54,279 bases of DNA from JAWXBR01 sp046595995 (GTDB lineage Bacteria; Bacteroidota; Ignavibacteria; Kapaibacteriales; Kapaibacteriaceae). Every line of letters begins with the position of its first letter. Positions within the stretch are counted from its first letter, which is position 1. The stretch is from assembly GCA_046595995.1 (NCBI GenBank), contig JBKJNB010000013.1:1-54279 (forward strand). Direction: 5' to 3'. Position numbers and translations under genes: made by a program. A model generated the notes under the pieces. That model made no database searches and had not been told where the DNA came from. It saw only the letters and a list, made by a program, of their open reading frames with translations. Below, one piece after another: positions 8,011-16,453 of this stretch.

Positions 8011-10698
8011 TTGCCAATCCGCAGAACAATTCTCGATCAACTTTCAGGTACCGTGCGTTCGATGCTCGCACGAGAAGTACCGGAGCGCGTCCTGTTTATG
8101 ACAGGCGAAGCCGGCATCGGCAAAAGCACGCTCATTAAGCAGTTGATTTCCGATCTCGAGACCGATGCTAAACCCCCAATGGTCGCTATAGCAGAATGTT
8201 CGACCCCAGTGGCTGGTAGTGGTGTGGGTCATGTTGAAGCCCTTAAGCCCTTCGCAGACATCATGGCCAGCCTTATCGAAGCAGGAGCCGATAGTGGAAA
8301 GAAGCAAAAGGGCTTCAAACTCGATATAGGCAAGTTCTTCGTGGATACGGCTCCGTCATGGCTTGGCCTAATTCCTATCCTCGGGTCACCAATCTTTCAC
8401 GCGATGAGCATTGTCGGATCGGGCTACGACCAGTTGTATTTGCATAAGAAGCTCAAGTCGCAAGGTGCAACTGCTGCGTCAAGTCAGGAACAGGTGTTTA
8501 GGCAGTACATAAATTTTCTTAGTAAGATTGCTGAAGAGATACCCGTACTCGTTGTCCTCGACGACTTTCACTGGGCCGACACAAGCTCTACGAACCTTCT
8601 ATTCGCCTCCGCTCGTGATATGGCGGGATGTCAAGTGGTGTTTCTGGTTGGTTACCGAGATGGTGACATCAAGCGCTCGGCTGATCAAGAAGAACACCCG
8701 ATTCTGCACGTGCGCAACGAGATTGAGCGATACTCCATGAGCCGCGAGCTCGCAGTACCGCCCGCGGACCGTGATGATATTCGGGCACTTATCCAAGAGC
8801 AGTACCCAGAGTACAAACCCGACGACGCTCTCGAGAAATGGTTGCTGCGCATTTCTGATGGCAACCTTCTATTTGCAACGCAGTTTCTATCTGCGCTCGA
8901 ACAAGATCTCTACCTCGAGCCCCGCTCAGCCTTGTTGTTGAAAGATCTCGCAACCGTCCCAATTCCATCGAGTGCCAATGCCGTTGTCGTAGAGCACATA
9001 AGAAGACTCAACGCTGAAGACAAAGAACAACTGCGCTATGCAAGTGTCGAAGGTGAGACTATCACAGCACATATGGTCTCGCGATTTCTCGAAATGCCCA
9101 TGATTAAAATGCTGCAACGCCTTCGGGTGTTAGAAGAGCAGCACCACATCCTACGTTCGTTGGGCAAACAATCGCTGTACGCCAAAGAAACAACTGCCTA
9201 CCAGTTTGTCCACTACCTCGTACACAAAACGTTGTACGAAGACCTCGGTGAGGAAGAGCGAGCAATTCTTCATGGTATTGCAGCCGACGTCCTAGAAGAA
9301 GAACTTGCATCAGCCGAAGAAGCACAGCATAACGTGCACAAAGTTGCTGCTCGTCTTGCTGCACATGCATCCATTGCTGGACGATATCAGGTTGCTGCAG
9401 AAGCTCTTTTGAAAGGGGCGAAATGGGTCTGGCAAAGCTTTGCTGCCGATGAGGCCCTGTACTTCCTCGATAGATGTCGCGCTGTCGTCCAAACGCAGAA
9501 GAAGCCATCTACGAGTAGTCGTTCGGTAGAATTAGATGCTTTGTTGCTCAAAGGTGCAATTCAAACGCATCGTGCCCGGTATGCGGATGCGCTTGTTTGC
9601 TACGAAGACGCGTTAGACAGAGGCAAAGACATTGGTACACCTGCACAACGCAGTGAGACGTATGTCGGAATCTCGAATGTAAAGTGGTTCAAAGGTCAGT
9701 ATGTAGAAGCAGAATCGGATGCACGTCTCGCGTTAAAGATCGCTACCAATGCAAACGATACCAAGAGCGGCCTTCGCGCATTGCGCATCATTGGCAACAC
9801 GTATTATAGTCGCGGACTATTAAGTGAGGCGTACGAGTTCTACCAACAGAGTCTAGACACATCGGTGAGAATTGCGGATGAGTCCGGACGCGCCGCGGCT
9901 GTTGCCAACATAGCCAATGTTCAGCGTGACCGTGGGCAGGAAGCCGTCGCTCTCGAAAACCATCAGCAGGCGTTGGCGATTCGCCGGACGCTGCTCGATA
10001 CGGCAGGCATTACACGCGAGCTCATTAACGTTGGGTTCGACCTGAACCTTAGTCGCCGCTTTGAAGAATCGATGGAGAGTTTTGAAGAGGCTTTGAAGCT
10101 CGCTCACTCGTCTGGTGCGTTGAAGCAGGAAGCAAGTATTCTGAATTCTATGGCGGTCACACGCACCGCGCAGGAACGTTTTGAAGAGGCGTTAGAGCTT
10201 GCGCAACGAAGCCTCGTTATCAAGGAGCGAATTGGAGATCGTATTGGTGTTGTGCAGTCACTCGGCACTATAGGCAATATCTATAGAGATACGAATCGAA
10301 CCGAACAGGCTATCGACTACTTTACGAAATGTCTGGACCATGCGACTGAGTTAAACAATCGCGTAGCCATGGCGAAAGCGAGGCATTCAATCGCCTACAC
10401 ACATTGTGTGCAAAACCAGCCTAGTGAAGCGTTGCCGCATTTTGAAGTAAGCCGCCAGCTATTTGCCGAGCTCGGAGCAACGCAACTTCAAATTGAAGCC
10501 GCATACGGGACGGCATGCTGCATGTTCAAGCTCGATGGGCTAGCGCAAAACGGAGATGCACGGGTGAAGGCAAGTGACCTCCTCGAGAAAACGCGCGCTC
10601 TCGTCAGAGAAGAAGACTTTTCAATAGAAGCCTACGAAAACATCGGCCCATCATGGGGAATTGTGGTCAACAAACTCGGTATCACACTGGAGGCCTAA
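8011..10698 (+). CDS. STAND-type AAA ATPase with C-terminal TPR array (paralog 3)
   Basis: The 895-aa third copy begins only 3 nt after paralog 2, so the two are certainly one transcript. It has the same order: Walker A (32-40), Walker B VLVVLDDFHWAD, a helical winged-helix-like linker (QLRYASVEGETITAHMV), then TPRs to the end. The TTG start sits in the same 30-bp context as paralog 2, evidence of tandem duplication. It reads more like paralog 2 than paralog 1 (for example SAELLRDLATVPIPSSANAVVVEH against SALLLKDLATVPIPSSANAVVVEH, compared in shorter pieces). Two exported proteins follow within the same run, which suggests that the sensing or output step lies in the envelope. Confidence 0.9.
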   Translation: MPIRRTILDQLSGTVRSMLAREVPERVLFMTGEAGIGKSTLIKQLISDLETDAKPPMVAIAECSTPVAGSGVGHVEALKPFADIMASLIEAGADSGKKQKGFKLDIGKFFVDTAPSWLGLIPILGSPIFHAMSIVGSGYDQLYLHKKLKSQGATAASSQEQVFRQYINFLSKIAEEIPVLVVLDDFHWADTSSTNLLFASARDMAGCQVVFLVGYRDGDIKRSADQEEHPILHVRNEIERYSMSRELAVPPADRDDIRALIQEQYPEYKPDDALEKWLLRISDGNLLFATQFLSALEQDLYLEPRSALLLKDLATVPIPSSANAVVVEHIRRLNAEDKEQLRYASVEGETITAHMVSRFLEMPMIKMLQRLRVLEEQHHILRSLGKQSLYAKETTAYQFVHYLVHKTLYEDLGEEERAILHGIAADVLEEELASAEEAQHNVHKVAARLAAHASIAGRYQVAAEALLKGAKWVWQSFAADEALYFLDRCRAVVQTQKKPSTSSRSVELDALLLKGAIQTHRARYADALVCYEDALDRGKDIGTPAQRSETYVGISNVKWFKGQYVEAESDARLALKIATNANDTKSGLRALRIIGNTYYSRGLLSEAYEFYQQSLDTSVRIADESGRAAAVANIANVQRDRGQEAVALENHQQALAIRRTLLDTAGITRELINVGFDLNLSRRFEESMESFEEALKLAHSSGALKQEASILNSMAVTRTAQERFEEALELAQRSLVIKERIGDRIGVVQSLGTIGNIYRDTNRTEQAIDYFTKCLDHATELNNRVAMAKARHSIAYTHCVQNQPSEALPHFEVSRQLFAELGATQLQIEAAYGTACCMFKLDGLAQNGDARVKASDLLEKTRALVREEDFSIEAYENIGPSWGIVVNKLGITLEA

Positions 10699-10700
10699 GT

Positions 10701-11222
10701 ATGCTCATTTATTCCATCGTTATGGGCTTGACGGTGCTTCTCACAGTTGGCTTGCAGGCGCCGCCACCAATGGGAACATCGGTTGTTGTATTTGGAGACA
10801 CTGAAGTGAGCACGTTGCTCACTGCAAACAAGGTCGTTCCCGCATCCTTCTTCACAAACTGCGTACGAACGCCACTCAATGTTGTCCTGAGTTCTCAGAG
10901 CGCTATCGACTGGATGATGACAACCGGAGTTGCAACGCCTACGTGCGGAGATTCGATTGCGACGTGGAACATGACGTCGATTCAACGCCAGTCGTGGAAT
11001 GTAACGGCGTCCTCCGTAAAGACTTCGTTTGTAAATTCGTTTACTACATTCCGTAGTTATGCAATTCAGCGCCCTACAGCAGTCTGCGTAGTCTCCGGAC
11101 TCACACCCTCGAGTCCCGTCTCCTATACAAGCGTGTCGGCAGCAGCCGACCCTTCTAATCCTGAACGATTTCTTATCACGTTGTCGCAACAACCCGGAGG
11201 AGCGCCGAATGGACAGGAATAG
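10701..11222 (+). CDS. Small exported protein of unknown function
   Basis: The 173-aa protein starts 2 nt after the third ATPase, with a good site (GGAGG) 5' of the ATG. The N-terminus (LIYSIVMGLTVLLTVGLQA) is a signal peptide or membrane anchor. The mature part is rich in Ser, Thr and Val with four cysteines (NCVRT, TPTCGD, AVCVVSG). I recognise no family. A weak resemblance to the following lipoprotein is visible: EVST...NCV.T, then W..TA..VK..F, and a hydrophobic strand ending in an S-Y/V-S-pattern. The stop overlaps the next gene by 14 nt, so the pair is translationally coupled. Confidence 0.8.
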   Translation: MLIYSIVMGLTVLLTVGLQAPPPMGTSVVVFGDTEVSTLLTANKVVPASFFTNCVRTPLNVVLSSQSAIDWMMTTGVATPTCGDSIATWNMTSIQRQSWNVTASSVKTSFVNSFTTFRSYAIQRPTAVCVVSGLTPSSPVSYTSVSAAADPSNPERFLITLSQQPGGAPNGQE

Positions 11223-12096
11223 CACATCGTCACGACACATGCCAGTCGCAGCAATGCTGGCAGGGGTATTTATCGTCTTGTTGTTGAGTGGTTGTCCGAG
11301 CAAGCAGGGAGCCTGGCATAAGATCAACGCCGATAGCTTGCTGACAGCAGACAAGCCCATGATGGACTCCATGAAGGCGATTCCAGCGCTGACGCCAACG
11401 GTTATCTCAGTGGATTCGTTACGTAAGCTCCTTGGAGTGACTGCGGCAGTACATGACACAACCCTCCTAAGGTGGCTGCGTTATTCATCGCGGACTACTC
11501 AAACTGTAAGCTATTCCCCGTTGCTTTCAATCCCGTCGAAACCGACACCTATGGTCAGCGCCTTTGGCGGCGACAAATTGCCGACATTTTTTATTCATGA
11601 TAACCCGCCACCGGAAACCTATTCGGTTATGCCTGACTTCTCCGATCATGAAGTCAGCACCTCGTTTAATTGTGTGAGCACGCACTATCCTTCTGGTCTG
11701 GAAATGCTCGCTGGTCAGATGGGGGCGACCATATTTTCTTGGACTCCAACAAGCTCCGGCCGACCATTCTGGTTCGCCCCATATAGCGGAGCGGTCACAG
11801 GATGCAATCCTAACGATCCATCCAGTTACGCTCCCTATATGCTAAGTGGAAATCAAACCGTGAAATGGAGTGGCACAGCCCATGAGGTAAAGAGTCAGTT
11901 TATTGGGGCGCTGAATGCTTTTGCACATGCTGACAGATCATCAGGCGTGGTCTATACCCTTCTGGTAGGCAACCTCAAATGGGGGGACGTGAGCACTATG
12001 CCATATTTGGGTGTAAGCTTTTACACAGTAACCTTTCCGCCAGCACCTCCAACATCTTCAACAGTAGTGGCGTTTGTTGTAACGCTGATCGACTAG
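11209..12096 (+). CDS. Lipoprotein of unknown function
   Basis: The 295-aa protein has a type II signal peptide: VAAMLAGVFIVLLLSGC with lipobox LLSGC, and residue +2 is Pro. The ATG at 11209 follows GGAGG by 7 nt; a second Met (MPVAAMLAG) is an alternative start. The mature protein has a charged N-terminal half (DSMKAIPALTPTVISVDSL) and a C-terminal half resembling the small exported protein upstream (EVSTSFNCVST, W.GTAHEVK.QF, VVYTLLVGNL). No known domain is recognised. It is the last gene before a terminator, so the STAND/export run ends here. Confidence 0.85.
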   Translation: MDRNSTSSRHMPVAAMLAGVFIVLLLSGCPSKQGAWHKINADSLLTADKPMMDSMKAIPALTPTVISVDSLRKLLGVTAAVHDTTLLRWLRYSSRTTQTVSYSPLLSIPSKPTPMVSAFGGDKLPTFFIHDNPPPETYSVMPDFSDHEVSTSFNCVSTHYPSGLEMLAGQMGATIFSWTPTSSGRPFWFAPYSGAVTGCNPNDPSSYAPYMLSGNQTVKWSGTAHEVKSQFIGALNAFAHADRSSGVVYTLLVGNLKWGDVSTMPYLGVSFYTVTFPPAPPTSSTVVAFVVTLID

Positions 12097-12109
12097 GACT
12101 AGACACAAT

Positions 12110-12174
12110 GCCCGCGGCATTCACGAAACCGAAAGAACAATCGGAACTTCGTTGGGTGCCGCGGGCTTATTTTT
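12110..12174 (+). terminator. Intrinsic terminator of the STAND block
   Basis: Outer stem GCCCGCGGCA (12110-12119) pairs perfectly with TGCCGCGGGC (12157-12166) and is followed by TTATTTTT. The 37-nt loop can fold further (CCGA/TCGG and CACGAA/TTCGTTG), giving an extended hairpin. Confidence 0.75.
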
Positions 12175-12175
12175 G
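12152..12175 (+). promoter_or_regulatory. Possible promoter overlapping the terminator T-tract
   Basis: TATTTTTG at 12168-12175 fits the Bacteroidota -7 consensus TAnnTTTG, with a TTG at 12152 upstream (spacing shorter than typical). Transcription would begin close to the ATG at 12181, giving a nearly leaderless mRNA. No Shine-Dalgarno site is visible there, which is consistent but not proof. Confidence 0.3.
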
Positions 12176-12180
12176 CCCTG

Positions 12181-14676
12181 ATGCGTAAAGCTGTAATAAT
12201 GGCGGGTGGATTCGGAACGCGACTTCGGCCGCTAACGATGTCTATACCCAAACCAATGGTGCCAGTTGCCAATAGACCCATGATGCGTCACATCGTGGAG
12301 CTGTTGAAGCAGCATGGCATTCGAGAAATCGTAAGTCTTTTGTACTTCCAGCCGGAACAGATTACGTCGTACTTCGGCGACGGATCGTCCGTTGACGTAA
12401 AGATGGAATACATGACAGCCGAAGCCGACTATGGCACTGCAGGTAGTGTTAAAAATGGCGCGCAGTTCCTAGATGAGCGGTTCATCATTATTTCGGGTGA
12501 TGTTCTAACAGACTTCGACATAAGCGCAGCAGTGCGATTCCACGAAGAGAAGAAGGCGATGGCGACGATCGTCCTGACGCGCGTAGCGCAGCCCCTTCAA
12601 TATGGTATCGTGATGACGAATCCGGATGGACGCATATCGAGGTTCCTTGAGAAGCCTTCCTGGGGCGAAGTATTCAGCGATACGATTAATACAGGCATCT
12701 ACATCCTCGAACCAGAAGTGCTCGACTTGATTCCCGATCAGTCGGAATTCGACTTCAGCAAGGATCTGTTTCCGCTGATGCTAAAGAAAGAGCTGCCACT
12801 GTTTGGATACACGGCAGAAGGGTACTGGAGAGACATCGGCAATCTAAATGAGTATCAACAGGCGAGTGCCGATGTACTCGCTGGCCGTGTTAAAGTGCAA
12901 CTGGCAGGTGAGCGTTGCGATTCGTCGCAGTGTGGAGAGAACCTTGAATTGGCACCCACTGCACACCTCAACGGACTTGTTGTGATTGGCGACGATGTTA
13001 CGATTGGCGAGAATGCAGCGATAACAGACTGCATCATAGGCGATCGCTGCACGATTGGCGCAAACGTCCGCATGAGTAACACTGTGTTGTGGAATGACAC
13101 TGTGGTTGGTGACTTCAGCGACGTCACAAACGATGTGATTTGCAACAACGTGCACATCGGCAGCAACGTCACGATTGCCGACAACGTTTTCATTGCCGAG
13201 AGCTGTGTTATTGGTGAACATGCTCGCTTGCTCTCTGGCATTAAGCTGTGGCCACGCAAACATGTCGAGTCACATGCAACACTTTCTAGAAGTCTTGTAC
13301 AGGAAGAGCGCTGGGCACGTGAACTATTTACCGACGCGCGTATTAGTGGCACGTCGAACGTAGACATGAATCCCGAGTTTGGCGCACGCCTTGGAGCGGC
13401 TCTGGGCATGGCTCTAGGCACAAACACACAGTTCGTGGCGAGCCGTGATATCGACGAAGTATCACGCATCATGAAGCGTTCGATTACCGCTGGCCTGATG
13501 AGCGTTGGTGTAAGCACGACTGACTTGCAGACTACCACAATTCCGCTTACACGCCAGGAACTGCGTACTGGCAGGTTTGTCGCCGGCTTTCATGTGCGAC
13601 GTTCGCCACGACACACAGATAAGACAGACATCATCTTGTTCGGAAAGGACGGACGCGATCTGCCGCTGTCGACGACGAAGTCTGTAGACCGTTACTTCTT
13701 CGGCGAAGATGTACGACGTGTCCCGCACAATGACGTCGGACGTCTGAATTTCCCCGAACGATCGATTGGCATGTACGTCGAACGCTTCCTATCAGCACTC
13801 GACGCAGAGCTCGTTGCAAAACGGCAGTTCAAGTTGCTCGTCGATTACTCATTTGGCCTTGCCGCTACGGTGTTTCCGCAGATTCTTGGTGAACTAAAGT
13901 GTCGCGTGTTGTCGATGAACAACTACGTAGACGTCTCACATTTCGCCGATCCACTGAGCGATGCGCTTGGCGAGTCGGCGAACATTATGCGCTCGCTAGG
14001 TTATGAAATCGGCATCAAGATCGATCCAGGTGCAGAGAAAATTGCGCTAGTAGACGAACGTGGTTTCTGGTATACGGGTTTGCGTTTGCTAACTATTGTT
14101 ACAAAACTATTTCTCGACACCCATCGCCATCTTGAACCTTACGTCATTGCCGTTCCAGTGCAAGCAACGCGAGAAATTGAAGACATTGCCAAAGACTACA
14201 ACGTCGAAATCATCCGCATACGTAATACACACGGCGCCATGATGGAAGCCACGAAAAATGAACGCGTCCGCTTTGTAGGGGGCACGAGAGGGGGCTTCAT
14301 CTTCCCTGAGTTTTTTGTGGCTGCAGACGGACTGTACAGTGCCTGCAGAATTCTGCAGATGCTGGCCCAAACCGGGCATCATTTATCCGAGATGGACAGT
14401 ACGCTACCCAAGCGACACCAGATTACAAAAGAAGTACTGTGTCCGTGGGAGTCTAAAGGCACCGTCATGCGCCGCGCAATGGAATACTCAGAAGGACATT
14501 CTCGACAACTCGTAGACGGTGTTAAAGTCCTTGATGGATCGTTATCCGTACTTCTCGTTCCAGATAGGGAACATCCCTTGTTTAACGTCACAGCAGAAGC
14601 GGACACGGAAGCGCAGGCCATAGAGGAATGCGACCGCTACGTTTCATTCGTTGCGTCATGGCGCGACGGTAAATAG
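12181..14676 (+). CDS. Mannose-1-phosphate guanylyltransferase / phosphomannomutase-like fusion
   Basis: The 831-aa protein has three parts. Residues 1-235 form a nucleotidyltransferase domain with the signature MAGGFGTRLRPLT...KPMVPV and the metal-binding ISGDVLTDFD, expected to make GDP-mannose or a similar NDP-sugar. Residues 255-360 are a left-handed beta-helix of hexapeptide repeats (VIGDDVTIGENAAI, IIGDRCTIGANVRM). Residues 375-831 have the phosphoglucomutase/phosphomannomutase fold, but all three usual active-site loops are altered: HVRRSP (about 471) replaces TASHNP, VDERGF (about 624) replaces DGDGDR, and GGTRGGF (about 700) replaces the GExSGH loop. The second half may therefore be non-catalytic or regulatory. 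The same architecture is known in other bacteria. ptsN-like EIIA follows 8 nt later. Confidence 0.88.
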   Translation: MRKAVIMAGGFGTRLRPLTMSIPKPMVPVANRPMMRHIVELLKQHGIREIVSLLYFQPEQITSYFGDGSSVDVKMEYMTAEADYGTAGSVKNGAQFLDERFIIISGDVLTDFDISAAVRFHEEKKAMATIVLTRVAQPLQYGIVMTNPDGRISRFLEKPSWGEVFSDTINTGIYILEPEVLDLIPDQSEFDFSKDLFPLMLKKELPLFGYTAEGYWRDIGNLNEYQQASADVLAGRVKVQLAGERCDSSQCGENLELAPTAHLNGLVVIGDDVTIGENAAITDCIIGDRCTIGANVRMSNTVLWNDTVVGDFSDVTNDVICNNVHIGSNVTIADNVFIAESCVIGEHARLLSGIKLWPRKHVESHATLSRSLVQEERWARELFTDARISGTSNVDMNPEFGARLGAALGMALGTNTQFVASRDIDEVSRIMKRSITAGLMSVGVSTTDLQTTTIPLTRQELRTGRFVAGFHVRRSPRHTDKTDIILFGKDGRDLPLSTTKSVDRYFFGEDVRRVPHNDVGRLNFPERSIGMYVERFLSALDAELVAKRQFKLLVDYSFGLAATVFPQILGELKCRVLSMNNYVDVSHFADPLSDALGESANIMRSLGYEIGIKIDPGAEKIALVDERGFWYTGLRLLTIVTKLFLDTHRHLEPYVIAVPVQATREIEDIAKDYNVEIIRIRNTHGAMMEATKNERVRFVGGTRGGFIFPEFFVAADGLYSACRILQMLAQTGHHLSEMDSTLPKRHQITKEVLCPWESKGTVMRRAMEYSEGHSRQLVDGVKVLDGSLSVLLVPDREHPLFNVTAEADTEAQAIEECDRYVSFVASWRDGK

Positions 14677-14684
14677 GAAATCAC

Positions 14685-15155
14685 ATGGACTTACGACTCA
14701 GTGACATACTCGATCCTGCCTGCATTCGGCTGGGCATAGAAGCAAACGACAAGACGCAGGCCTTATCGGCACTCGTAGACGTCCTTGCGAACTCTACGCG
14801 CGTGCGCGACCTCGCCGAGGTGCGCCGCGTTATTCTTGAACGTGAGAAGTTGATGTCGACAGGTATCGGCCAGGGTATTGCCCTGCCGCATGGCAAAACG
14901 GCTGGTGTAGAGTCATCCGTTGCAGCACTTGCTACACTTCAGACACCTGTAGATTTCGATTCCATCGACGACAAGCCTGTGTCCATCATCCTGATGCTCG
15001 TAGGCACCGAAGGCAACGTTGGCATGCATTTGCGGTTGCTCAGTCGCATTTCGCGCATGATTGGGTCAGAGGCTTTTCGCACATCACTGCTTGCAGCCAA
15101 GACGTCTGAGGAAGTGATGGAGCTATTCGCCGCACACGAAGAAGAACGCGCATGA
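14685..15155 (+). CDS. PTS EIIA (fructose/nitrogen type) protein
   Basis: The 156-aa protein is a single EIIA domain of the fructose/PtsN family. The phosphoacceptor is His69 in GIALPHGK, and the typical LMSTGIGQGIALPHG stretch and C-terminal helix are present. No EI, HPr or EIIBC gene is nearby, so a regulatory role like that of PtsN is more likely than sugar uptake. The ATG at 14685 lies 8 nt after the preceding stop with AGGAAATC upstream. The stop (15153-15155) overlaps the start of a nine-codon minicistron leading to hisS. Confidence 0.88.
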   Translation: MDLRLSDILDPACIRLGIEANDKTQALSALVDVLANSTRVRDLAEVRRVILEREKLMSTGIGQGIALPHGKTAGVESSVAALATLQTPVDFDSIDDKPVSIILMLVGTEGNVGMHLRLLSRISRMIGSEAFRTSLLAAKTSEEVMELFAAHEEERA

Positions 15156-15181
15156 TTCAAACACTCCGGAAGCACGCATGA
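15152..15181 (+). other. Nine-codon minicistron bridging the EIIA gene and hisS
   Basis: ATG at 15152 overlaps the upstream TGA (ATGA), reads MIQTLRKHA, and its TGA at 15179-15181 overlaps the hisS ATG at 15178 (ATGA again). The first 18 bases, CATGATTCAAACACTCCG, repeat at the hisS start with two changes. It looks like a partial duplication of the hisS start that now forms a coupling element. One of its codons is His (CAC). Confidence 0.45.
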
Positions 15182-16431
15182 TTCAAACAGTCCGTGGGAT
15201 GCGCGACCTGTTCGGGGCTGAACTTGCAGAGTGGCATCGTGCAGAGGAAGTCTTTCGGACTGTATCGGCAGAGTTCGGTTACGGTGAGTTCCGCACTCCC
15301 ATGTTGGAGAACACGGAGTTGTTTAGACGCGGTGTTGGGCTGCACACAGACATTGTCGGTAAGGAGATGTATTCCTTCGAGGACCGTAGTGGAGACAACC
15401 TCACGCTACGTCCGGAAATGACTGCACCAATAGTGCGAGCAGCCATAGAACACTCGTTGTTGCGGCACTCACCGGTAACTCGCATCTGGTATGCCGGACC
15501 GCTCTTTCGTCATGAACGTCCGCAGAAGGGACGCTACAGACAGTTCCACCAATACGGTGCAGAATGTCTCGGCAGTCCGAATCCTGAGAGCGACGCCGAA
15601 ATCATTCTTCTTGCCAGTGAAATTCTACAACGCGTCGGCGTTCGTCGATACACCCTGGAGATAAACACTCTCGGCTCACCAGTGGCTCGTAAAGCCTATC
15701 GCAACACGCTCATCGATTACCTGCTGAGTCACTCCTCACGCCTGTCCGCCGAAAGCTTGCGCCGCATCGACTCGAACCCATTACGTGTCTTAGATTCGAA
15801 AGACCCGCTCGACAAACCAATTATAGACGCCGCGCCGCGCCTTGCCGATCATCTCGATGCGGAAAGTCGAACACACTTTGCAGCCGTTCTCGCTATCCTA
15901 GATGCAGCTGGTATACCGTACATTGTAAATCCTCTTATGGTTCGTGGACTCGATTATTACAGCCACACCGTGTTTGAATTTGTTACCGACGCGCTAGGGT
16001 CGCAGAATGCGATCTGCGGTGGCGGACGTTATGACCCGCTGTTCGCTCTTATCGGTGGCACGGATGCTCCCGCAGTTGGCTTCAGCATTGGTATCGATCG
16101 CGTTATGCTGCTGTTAGAAACCGAACGAACAGAACAACGCAACGCTCCATCACCCGACGTTTACCTTTGCGCCATTGGCGAAGCTGCACGTCTGCCAGTG
16201 CAACTTCTCGCTCTAAGACTTCGGCGAAGGGGCTTTTCAGCAGTGACCGATTTATTACGTCGGACTGTGAAGGGGCAGATGAAGGATGCCGATAGACAGC
16301 GTGTTACATGGACAGTCTCGATTGGAGACGACGAGCTTGCAAATGGAACACTCGTTCTAAAGAACATGCAGACCGGTGAACAGAAAACGATTGCGCAGAC
16401 CGAACTGGAAACCGCACTCGCCATCGCATGA
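15178..16431 (+). CDS. hisS: Histidine--tRNA ligase
   Basis: The 417-aa class II aminoacyl-tRNA synthetase charges tRNA-His. Motif 1 lies near FRTPMLENTELF (residues 38-49). Motif 2 is FRHERPQKGRYRQFHQYG (110-127). The histidine-specific motifs are LVRGLDYYSHTVFEF (about 254) and AICGGGRYD (about 278-286), and motif 3 is PAVGFSIGIDRV. A C-terminal anticodon-binding domain (VYLCAIGEAARLPVQLLAL...) ends in KTIAQTELETAL. Length is normal for the family. The start is fixed by the conserved opening (MIQTVRGMRDLFG). Confidence 0.97.
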   Translation: MIQTVRGMRDLFGAELAEWHRAEEVFRTVSAEFGYGEFRTPMLENTELFRRGVGLHTDIVGKEMYSFEDRSGDNLTLRPEMTAPIVRAAIEHSLLRHSPVTRIWYAGPLFRHERPQKGRYRQFHQYGAECLGSPNPESDAEIILLASEILQRVGVRRYTLEINTLGSPVARKAYRNTLIDYLLSHSSRLSAESLRRIDSNPLRVLDSKDPLDKPIIDAAPRLADHLDAESRTHFAAVLAILDAAGIPYIVNPLMVRGLDYYSHTVFEFVTDALGSQNAICGGGRYDPLFALIGGTDAPAVGFSIGIDRVMLLLETERTEQRNAPSPDVYLCAIGEAARLPVQLLALRLRRRGFSAVTDLLRRTVKGQMKDADRQRVTWTVSIGDDELANGTLVLKNMQTGEQKTIAQTELETALAIA

Positions 16432-16453
16432 AACACGAGCACGCAGTGAAATC

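Noticed and set aside
12855..13538. 227-codon open frame on the minus strand
   Set aside because: It is antisense to the hexapeptide-repeat and mutase-like parts of the fusion gene; its composition follows the repeats on the coding strand.
16376..16453. Longer start for the sensor kinase
   Set aside because: It would overlap hisS by 56 nt and adds a basic tail not expected before the first membrane helix.
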